64,000 bases of DNA from contig JAPFFF010000045.1 in the NCBI GenBank assembly GCA_039105265.1, forward strand, positions 310,001-374,000, read 5' to 3'. Source of the DNA: Tritrichomonas musculus (lineage: Eukaryota > Parabasalia > Tritrichomonadida > Tritrichomonadidae). Position 1 is the first letter of the stretch. Every line of letters starts with the position of its first letter. The translations under genes were made by a program, and so were the position numbers. This document shows positions 28,001-36,600 of this stretch, in pieces. The notes below the pieces were generated by a model. That model had not been told where the DNA came from and ran no database searches. It saw only the letters and a program-made list of their open reading frames with translations.

Positions 28001-31000
28001 ATGACTGCAATAATTACAAAACAAAATGCAAAAGATGGAGCATTCATCGGTGGTGGAGGTGGTAGTCCTGATAAAGATTCAGAATTTAAAAACATTCATG
28101 TTCACAATGATGCCACCATTGATGGTGACATAATAATGACTTCAACAAATCCTCAAAGTTTAACATTAAGACTTGCTGACATTGACGCCTCAGTTTCATC
28201 ATACAATACACAAACCATGAAATTTACGGATGAATTAAACAATCATGAATCAAGAATTAAAACATTAGAGGAAAAACATGATGGTGATAATGGTGACTTT
28301 TCATTTGAAGATGGTATATATGATTTCATCATTACTTCAGATAAATTAACGGAAAATTTAGATCAACCAGATTTAAATTCGTTATCAATCAAAACTGAAT
28401 TTGGTGAATATATCGGTGATGTATTCGAAATAGAATTACCTGCATATATGAAATTACCAAAAGCAATTATAACTAAAACTTCTAAAGAAAACATGTTTAA
28501 AAATCCTATTGTTAACATTTCAAATGGAAATTATGAGTTGGTTTATCAAGAAGATGACGTTGGAGCAAAAATATATATGTCAAATAAAAAAGGTGATACA
28601 CCATTAAATTTATATACATCTGGATTTATGAAAATAAATTATATCGCAAATCAAAAAACAAATGTTAGTTGTGACAAAGCTAATGATTCAAATAAATTAA
28701 TAAATCTTAGGTGTAATACAATAGATGCGGACAATTGCTTTAAATTGTATCGTTCTCCATTACCAGACTTCTATGAAATGAAAGCTTACGGTGTAATAGA
28801 TGATAAATCAAATCCTTTATATTATGCAGATTGGGGATATGTTCCAGGTAGTCCTGAATTTGAAGCATTAATTGAAGGTCAAACTTTTGAATTTCATGAT
28901 GAAGCATTCGGTACTGATTACAAAATGACTAAACAAGGTAATGAATGGGTAGGTACTAATTACAGTTTCAATATTCCCCTGAAATTAACACGTAAAAATC
29001 CTGGTTCTCATGAAGTAGCTTTTATATGTATTGCCAAAAATGAAGCTAATAAAAAAGTATTACACACTTTCGCAGGTTATGATAATCAAGGAAACCCATT
29101 TGAGTTATTAGTTAATAAAGGAATGTTAGCACCTAAAGATAACTGTAAAATTCAAACGTATAAAGAAGATAATGATGCATGGAGGGTTTACATTTACCCC
29201 GTCAAAGATTTTGCTAATTGTACTTATTCAGCAACTTTAAACATTAATAATAAAACTTATGACTTCATTGTTGACTTCGAATATAAATCATCGGGATTAA
29301 ATAACTACAAACTTCAATCGGACAATTACTTTGAATTACTTGAATATCATTATACATCACCATTGCAAGTCGGTAATCCTCCATATGGTTTAATATTATA
29401 TATGCCAAAAGATGATGAATTAATATATGCTATTGCTGATGTAAGTTATGAAAAAGGAATGAATACATTTGAGTTCTTAGCTAATACTGGATATTATACT
29501 GTCTCACCACGACCTGAAGCATGCACAACATTATATACAAACTTTAACATTCAAACTTCAGGTGTAGTCATAGGTGAGAACATTGAATCCCACGTTTTCG
29601 TTTTAAATTCATTAGGAAATACAGTTGATATTGCGGTTAATCAAATATCAGCACTTCAAAATTATTGTGCAAAATTAGAGAAAGAAATTAATGATATGAA
29701 AAATAAAACTAATTGGTTTGATGTAGTTATGGATGTCGTACAAATTAGTAACTTTTGTTTTAACTTTGGCGGATTAATGAAAGTTGGCGCAGAAGGTATA
29801 TTCGGTGCATTAAAATTAGCGTTTAGTAAAAATGCTGGATCAACTGTTAAAGAAGTTGCATATGTTGATGAAATAATTGATGATGGATTAGTATTAGCAC
29901 CTCACGAAGTAGTTGAAGAAAAACCATATGTTGAAACAGAAATTATAATTCCAGATGAAAGATTATGTTTTAAATATTACTGTGAACATATTGAAACTAA
30001 TTATAAAATTGATGTTTCATTTATGGTTGATGATATTGGCGAGATGTACCGAATTTACGAATATGAGTATAAGGAAAATGGAAGTATTGAATGTTTGAAC
30101 TCAGATGTTGCTGATATTTCAGCTATTAATTGCGAATTAGTTTATGAATTCCCATATATATTAATTTATGGAACAATTCAACCATCATTTATTAAACTCA
30201 AATACACCCCAGCAGCTAAAAACGATAATGAATTATTATTAGGTGAAACATTAACTAATAACCAATTATTAACAGCATCAGCAACTAAAAAATTGATTGA
30301 AAATCATAAAAATCATTTAAATGAATCATTCACGAATAAATTAAGTGAAACATTAAATAATTATGCAACTGTTCGATATGTTCAAGATAATTATCCGTCA
30401 TACACATATTTAAACACAAACTTTAAAAATAACAATCAATTGACAAATGCATTAAATGCTTATGCACTAAAGACTGACATACCATCAATACCAAATGATT
30501 TAGTCAATAATGAAACATTAACAAATGCATTAAATGATTATGCATTAAAAACAGAATTACCAGAGATTCCAAATGATTTAGTTAATGAATCTGCACTGAG
30601 TACTGCGTTGACAACAGCTTTGGAACCATATGTAACAAAAGAAGACATATTATCAACCGAAAATATAACTCAAGAATTATCAATCACTACCTACTTCGTA
30701 AATGGAACAACAAATGATGAAGATAAAAGAACGAATATTGTAAATTTGGATGGAGATTTATGCAAAATATTAAAGAAATCATCATTAATAGTGAAAGGCT
30801 CTTGTAATAATGATGATATTTCAGGAGAATATTTGTATGATAGTGAAGACTCGGAATATTATTATTACAAAAAAGGCGAAAATACTTTTTCTATATACTT
30901 TTTCTATTATGGTGGAACATTCAGATATAATGATAACTATGTTGTCGATCTAGAATCAGTATGTTATTCATACAGACCTGAAGTTTATGATGAATATTGT

Positions 31001-32239
31001 ATCCCAAATATGAATCTCATAAAAAATAATTATGCTTTGAAAACGGATATGACCCATGCTATTGAGCAAGTGAAAAGCGAAATTCCAGAAATTATTGAGG
31101 GGCAAACAACTATTCAATTCAAAATTGAAAATAATACAATTCCTGATTTGGATTACGACAAATATCATGAAATGATTGAGCAATATGGGCTGGATATTGT
31201 CTCATCAAACAATTTTTATACGGGTCATTATGTTCACGTAGATTATTCGTACAATGACGATCAACCCTCTCAGATAATGCGTATGGAAGGAAGTGGTTCT
31301 AGTCTTTGGTTTCTGTATGACTGCCATGAATTAATAAATCCAGGAACTGGTGAAACACCGGAAATTTTATCATGTTCAATAACCAAAAATATCGAACCAA
31401 CAGACAAAAACGCTTTTTCGTCAAGATATGTGTCGAATACTTTTGCTTTGAAAACGGATATACCAGAACCTGTTGATTTAACAGCTTATTATACTAGTGC
31501 ACAAGCTGATGAGAAGTATGCTTTGAAGAGTTCATTAAATGAATTATTAACAAACAATGTTTATACTTCAGCTGATTTAATAAATGATTCACCAAAAACT
31601 ACTGATTTCGATAGATTTTATTATAATGAATTATATGGTATATTCGAAAAAAATGAGAAACCAATAACTAATCTAGCTTCATTAATATTATCTGGAGTTG
31701 TATTTAAATGTCAAATAAATGGTTATTTAACTAAATCAGAATGCGATGCTAAATATGCATTGAAGTCATATGTTGATGAATTACATGCAACCACAAACAC
31801 AACTATCACTCATTACTGTCCGATTGAGAAATCAATGAATTCAATAAATGATTTTGTAATTGGTGCACCAGTATATATGACAGGTAAGGTTTACAGATAT
31901 GACAAATCAACTAAGTCTTTCATATCAAGCACTGAATCAGACACTACGGATTGCATTTGTTCAGTAAAGACTAATGGTAAATGGAACACTTTCATAGGTA
32001 TATGCACTTCTATTGATGAAGCTAATAAATGTGTTACATTTGCTTCAGGTGGTGATTATTTAGTTAAAGTTAAAGATACCTCATGTTACGCAATCGGAGA
32101 TGAAGTGTTTGTAGATGACGATAACGTTCTAAAAATAATAACTGGAGCTACCGCGATAACATCAAAAATACGTAGAACAACTGTTGGCATCATCACTGGT
32201 ATAATTAATGAAAATATGTTGGCGGTATTTAAGGCTTAA
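28001..32239 (+). CDS. 1,412-aa modular fibre/spike-like protein of A
   Basis: Glycine-rich start (FIGGGGGSPDKDSEF), then one copy of the module present twice in the B protein (IDADNCFKLYRSP near 240; YYTVSPRPEACTTLYTNFNI near 495), a hydrophobic segment (about 570-600), shaft-like repeats of the ALNDYALKTELPEIPNDLVN type (about 810-880 and again near 1010, 1150 and 1245), and a C-terminal tip domain of about 145 residues (about 1266-1412, TITHYCPIEKSMNSINDFVI onward). The tip domain recurs in the 379-aa protein of C but not in B. Probably a receptor-binding virion fibre. Start ATAAATG. Confidence 0.6.
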   Translation: MTAIITKQNAKDGAFIGGGGGSPDKDSEFKNIHVHNDATIDGDIIMTSTNPQSLTLRLADIDASVSSYNTQTMKFTDELNNHESRIKTLEEKHDGDNGDFSFEDGIYDFIITSDKLTENLDQPDLNSLSIKTEFGEYIGDVFEIELPAYMKLPKAIITKTSKENMFKNPIVNISNGNYELVYQEDDVGAKIYMSNKKGDTPLNLYTSGFMKINYIANQKTNVSCDKANDSNKLINLRCNTIDADNCFKLYRSPLPDFYEMKAYGVIDDKSNPLYYADWGYVPGSPEFEALIEGQTFEFHDEAFGTDYKMTKQGNEWVGTNYSFNIPLKLTRKNPGSHEVAFICIAKNEANKKVLHTFAGYDNQGNPFELLVNKGMLAPKDNCKIQTYKEDNDAWRVYIYPVKDFANCTYSATLNINNKTYDFIVDFEYKSSGLNNYKLQSDNYFELLEYHYTSPLQVGNPPYGLILYMPKDDELIYAIADVSYEKGMNTFEFLANTGYYTVSPRPEACTTLYTNFNIQTSGVVIGENIESHVFVLNSLGNTVDIAVNQISALQNYCAKLEKEINDMKNKTNWFDVVMDVVQISNFCFNFGGLMKVGAEGIFGALKLAFSKNAGSTVKEVAYVDEIIDDGLVLAPHEVVEEKPYVETEIIIPDERLCFKYYCEHIETNYKIDVSFMVDDIGEMYRIYEYEYKENGSIECLNSDVADISAINCELVYEFPYILIYGTIQPSFIKLKYTPAAKNDNELLLGETLTNNQLLTASATKKLIENHKNHLNESFTNKLSETLNNYATVRYVQDNYPSYTYLNTNFKNNNQLTNALNAYALKTDIPSIPNDLVNNETLTNALNDYALKTELPEIPNDLVNESALSTALTTALEPYVTKEDILSTENITQELSITTYFVNGTTNDEDKRTNIVNLDGDLCKILKKSSLIVKGSCNNDDISGEYLYDSEDSEYYYYKKGENTFSIYFFYYGGTFRYNDNYVVDLESVCYSYRPEVYDEYCIPNMNLIKNNYALKTDMTHAIEQVKSEIPEIIEGQTTIQFKIENNTIPDLDYDKYHEMIEQYGLDIVSSNNFYTGHYVHVDYSYNDDQPSQIMRMEGSGSSLWFLYDCHELINPGTGETPEILSCSITKNIEPTDKNAFSSRYVSNTFALKTDIPEPVDLTAYYTSAQADEKYALKSSLNELLTNNVYTSADLINDSPKTTDFDRFYYNELYGIFEKNEKPITNLASLILSGVVFKCQINGYLTKSECDAKYALKSYVDELHATTNTTITHYCPIEKSMNSINDFVIGAPVYMTGKVYRYDKSTKSFISSTESDTTDCICSVKTNGKWNTFIGICTSIDEANKCVTFASGGDYLVKVKDTSCYAIGDEVFVDDDNVLKIITGATAITSKIRRTTVGIITGIINENMLAVFKA

Positions 32240-32342
32240 ATTAGCATACCATTTTCAAACTAATTCCATATTTAACAAATTCACTATAAATGTTATTGTA
32301 ATCATATTTAAGCTCACTTGTTTTTCCGTCTTTAGTAACCAA
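32240..32342 (-). pseudogene. 3' remnant of the A gene interrupted by element C
   Basis: Minus-strand coding remnant (TSELKYDYNNIYSEFVKYGI) of the conserved post-capsid family, matching the end of the C homologue (NELKYGYNHVWTELIRHSIS). The 5' part of the gene lies beyond element C at 50329-50821. It shows that C landed inside this gene. Confidence 0.7.
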
Positions 32343-32549
32343 AGTAGTGAGGAGTGTGCGGGATCGGGACCAGATAGAATTACGCAAATGGCCCCAATTA
32401 CTGACCCATAACTGAAGGCCACCTGACTATTTTTGAATTGACCCCAAATGATGCTAATGACTAGGAATATGTGGTCAGTATCATGGGATATATAGATGGT
32501 CACCTATGACAGCCATTAATGACCCATATTTGAAGGTCACAGTGATCAC

Positions 32550-32624
<75 letters not shown>

Positions 32625-32694
32625 GATTTTTCGGCCAAAGGATTTTCAGAGGGGGTCCCAAAATTCAATTTATGGGATTTGCTATTTTTAAATT
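32343..32694 (+). repeat. Left terminal inverted repeat of C with (CTA)n
   Basis: About 352 bp, inverted match to 50014-50328. It contains roughly 25 CTA triplets (32550-32624) against about 13 in the other arm, which accounts for the length difference. Two internal degenerate copies of a TGACCCATA(A/T)xTGAAGG motif flank the repeat. No gene in 32240-32700 apart from the remnant of A. Confidence 0.88.
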
Positions 32695-32700
32695 GCGTAA

Positions 32701-33198
32701 ATGGAAACTGACACGGATCTACTCCTAAAGATCGTAGATGGCATCACCGATTTGCGTCGAGATGTCAAGCATTTGATTAAGCGTATGAACCATAAACGCA
32801 AACCATCTACTGATACCCCAAAGGCTGAAGCACATATCGACACCACTCAGGACACCACTCAGGATGCAAATGACTCACCTCCTGAGACTCCATCCATTGA
32901 ACATCCACACTCTCGCTCAAATCGCACCCATATATTCAATCGAAGCAAGTTCCTGGATATTGGGGATCACGACCGATTGATCCAATATGTCACATCACAG
33001 GTAGTAATCGATGCGGTATCCAACGTGGAACCTCATAAACGCGTATCCCTATTGCGTAAACTAATATCCGATAACCTAAACCTAAGTATCTCCATGTATA
33101 TGACCCAAAAACTACTCAACACCCATATGACTATAAACGGTCCCCCAAGGGAAACAGCTCCAGACCCCGATGATGAGATCGATACAACCGATTTCTAA
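32701..33198 (+). CDS. 165-aa unknown protein of C
   Basis: Start GCGTAAATG immediately inside the terminal repeat. A short helical N-terminus (LLKIVDGITDLRRDVKHLIK), a Thr/Pro/Ser-rich linker, then a helical domain (VIDAVSNVEPHKRVSLLRKL) of about 70 residues and an acidic tail. The C-terminal domain could be a small helix-turn-helix or oligomerisation domain; not recognised. Confidence 0.5.
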   Translation: METDTDLLLKIVDGITDLRRDVKHLIKRMNHKRKPSTDTPKAEAHIDTTQDTTQDANDSPPETPSIEHPHSRSNRTHIFNRSKFLDIGDHDRLIQYVTSQVVIDAVSNVEPHKRVSLLRKLISDNLNLSISMYMTQKLLNTHMTINGPPRETAPDPDDEIDTTDF

Positions 33199-33248
33199 CC
33201 GTAATCCAAAAATATTTTTGCAAAAACCGACCCCATGATGGATGCGTA

Positions 33249-33446
33249 ATGCATTCTCTAGAGGAACCAACATACGGACCCGGGATTGCACATCAATCCC
33301 TCAATGAAAATACCTGCATCCACCATGAGACTGGTTTGGGTTGCAAATGCCGGCAAATGCCCGTATTACCCCATAATCCACAAGTAATAGCTTACCCAAG
33401 GTGTTTAGTGCGCTTGGGCTCTATCACAAATATGGACCGGAAATAA
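33249..33446 (+). CDS. Doubtful 65-aa protein of C
   Basis: Short open frame with a small cysteine cluster (CIHHETGLGCKCRQM). Its start has TAATGC rather than AAATG, and no homologue appears in A or B. It may be chance. Confidence 0.2.
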   Translation: MHSLEEPTYGPGIAHQSLNENTCIHHETGLGCKCRQMPVLPHNPQVIAYPRCLVRLGSITNMDRK

Positions 33447-33457
33447 TACGAAAAATC

Positions 33458-33550
33458 GGTATGGCAGTGGATCGAACTCATGCCTGCAGCCGAAGCCCGG
33501 AGACATGCTTCATGACCCAACAACTATACCAGTTAGCGCTAACACATATA
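33458..33550 (-). other. tRNA-like sequence with RNA polymerase III A and B boxes
   Basis: On the minus strand TAGCGCTAACTGG (33529-33541) fits the tRNA A box and GTTCGATCC (33469-33477) fits the B box GWTCRANNC, 51 bases apart, a normal distance. An AACT/AGTT hairpin around GGTAT resembles a D arm. The T stem and a 7-bp acceptor stem do not pair well, so this is at best a degenerate tRNA or tRNA-derived promoter. Confidence 0.3.
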
Positions 33551-33625
33551 TGATTCCGATTTGCGATTTAAATTCAAAAACAGTATTTTTACCGATGAGA
33601 ATTTTATATTTTTACCTATGGGCAA

Positions 33626-36600
33626 ATGAGCCGGATCACGAATAAGAATTTCGGTGCAATTCCATCAGGAACTGTCAAAAGCTATATCGATATCGTCAAC
33701 ACTGAGTTCGGTGGCAACATCCCAACCGACACCAAATATATTTCACAGCTGAGCAAACTCGTGAGGTTCCTAAATGACAACTCATTTGTAGCTCGCACCG
33801 GTTTTGATACCAATGCTACTCTCAAGGCAACAGACGTTGATACATTCTTCGAGCAATTGCGGATTGAACGCCTTTTGGATGATAATGGTTACACAAATAG
33901 ACTTGATAGCAATACCGATGAGCCCATTGATGTACTTCAACTCAAACTCGAAAGGGCCCGCCAAATACAACATAATATAGCAGTTGCAGAAGATGCATTA
34001 CAGGAAGCTATCCAATTGATTCGTGATAATAACACTGAGTATCCACCAATACTCCCACCTCCCACAACCCATAAGATGCCAATTCCGTATGTTAAGCAGC
34101 CTTCATATATCAAGCGATTGAATGACAAACTGGATAGTGATTACTTCAAGCATTTCGATAGAGGTGATTACATGGTTGAGGACCCCATTGATGTACTCCA
34201 GCATATGAATACCCAGGATAGGTTCCATCAGCAGCTGAGGTCTGAACGCCTTGCAGCCGTAGATAAGGATTACTTCAAGCATTTCGATAGAGGTGATTAC
34301 ATGGTTGAGGACCCCATTGATGTACTCCAGCATATGAATACCCAGAATAGGTTCCATCAGCGGTTAGACGATGAACGCAAAGTATGTTCATACTTCAACA
34401 AGTATTACCCCGAGTATCTCGACAGAGCTGAAATACAAGATATATTCCGAGACAGGACTAAGGTCACAAAACTGGCTCATATTATCGACGACAATGCCAG
34501 TATTGATGGTATCCCCAAGGACCCTGAAAATAATGAGATATTCGAGTACCTCAGTGAGTTCGGTCATGAGTTCAAATCGGAACACACCGATTTCCTATTT
34601 GTGAATACCCCTGAGGACTATGATAAGGCTGTAGAGGCTTGGCAAAAATATGCCAAATATGCTGATAGTGATTACAGTGAACGCACAGATATTGATACCC
34701 ATGAGCCGATATACATATACTACTTCAACTCGATATCCTCATTGAACACCATATATGACGGCTTGCAACAGGTCTATGAACGCGAGGTAAAACCATTCAA
34801 AATCTATTTCCAACTCTCGGGTGTATTTGAGACCCCCTCTGCTGAGAATACCAATGCATTCCAATATACTGCAAGGGAAATCAATTGGAACAACTATAAA
34901 TCAGCCACCCCAATTGTGGTTCGTGATGAGCAATCGCTTGATATCGTGAAGTACTATATTGAATCAGTACTGCACTCATATGAGACCTCAACATCTGGAA
35001 CCAAGTTGATTCTCGTAGGAACCATCTCATTCACGGTATCTCGAATGGTCAAGGTCAGTGGTCCAATCAAGGATTTACCTCCTGAGATCAGAAATAGCAA
35101 ATTCATCATCACAGACAACGCCGATGACAATCTATGCTGGTACCGATTTCTGGCTGCATGTCTAGATGACCATCTAGTCGACCCCAAATACAGTTGCAAA
35201 ACTAAGCACCGTACACAGGCAGCTAGGAAGCTCCTATGCGAGGATCACAATATAGTGTATTCTACTAAGCCATCACAAGCTGCAATTGACCTCCTGAACA
35301 ACTATCCGGGGACATCAATTGAATCCATGAAGGCATCTGCCGAGAAGCATCACTTGAATGTGGACATCTATGAGTACTTGCAGGATCGCAAGGTGTATAA
35401 CCTTCAGGACCAGTGGAAATACAATAGTGATAACTCATTTAGGAAATCCGCATTGCTGTACACCCAAAATCGAATCATCCACATAATGTACATCAGGGAT
35501 GCTGAGAAGCTGACCAACATCCACATCTGCCCAAAGTGTGGCTCATATGCCCATTACGGTCATCAAAATATGAATCGCTTCAAGAACCATGTTAAGAACT
35601 GTGACGGGGTATTTCGAAAGCGATTCATACCCAATCGCGAACCACTACCATACTGTCCACATATACTCAGCAATCCGGTGTACGAATATTGCTTAGCCTA
35701 TGGTCTCGAATGGAAACCCAACATATATTACATCACCTACGATTTCGAAACTGTTGAACAGCCTGTGGATACATCTATTGGTTCATCCACAACCATCAAC
35801 TCACGACTGATTCCCCTTAGCGTATCATCATGTGTCAAATCGCAATCTGGTTGTACCACAAAGCACTTCTCATTAAGGGATTCATCTGAGTTCATCATCA
35901 AGTGGATCGAGTGGTTGTTTGAGCAATCCAAGCAAGTGTATCACGATAAGGTTCAATACATGAAATCCTTCATCAATCAACCAGTTGACAATCTCAAAAC
36001 CATTGATCGCAACCTGAATGTGATAACCGTATTTGGATTCAACTCGAGTAGATTCGATAGCAACCTATTCAAGGAGCATCTCAACTACAGTTCAGAAGGG
36101 ACTACGTTCTGGAGTGTTGAGCCCAATAGCATCATTGGTACCACATCCTCACTGAAGCAGTTCATATTGAAGTCACCCAAATACGATACCAAGTTGCGAT
36201 TCATCGATGCACAATCATTTGTCGCTGGTGGTACATTACGACAATTCGGCGAAGATTTCGGCTCAAGCATGGCTTGCGGTGTAGACTTCGGCGGGGTCGA
36301 GAATAGCTCGAAGGGTGTATTCCCATATGAAGCCATCAACACTGAGAACTACAATGAGGTCCTCTCAAAAGCAGAGCCATTTGAGTATGAAGCGTTCTAC
36401 AGCTATCTCAACCAGAAGAACCCATTGACACCAGATGATTACAAGCTATATCTCGAGGATGCCAAAAACTATAAAACCCGATGGGACTACCTACTTGCAT
36501 ACAATGATAATGATGTCGAGATGATGATCAAACCCATTGACAACCTGATTGCACTCAATGCGCAGTACAACGTGGACCTCATCTCAAACCTATCGCTAAG

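Larger units (their letters stand above)
33199..33625. other. 427-bp gap of C: T-box, small ORF and tRNA-like tract
   Basis: Contains an AAATATTTTTGC box at about 33208-33220 without an obvious long gene after it, a doubtful small frame (33249-33446) and a tRNA-like stretch (33458-33550, minus strand). A TATTTTTACC box at about 33607-33616 belongs to the polymerase start. Confidence 0.5.

Noticed and set aside
32208-32503. Short frames at the left end of C
   Set aside because: They cross the A/C junction and the terminal repeat; no start context.
32550-32624. CTA run as a telomere or centromere repeat
   Set aside because: Triplet microsatellite inside a terminal repeat, mirrored at the other end of C.
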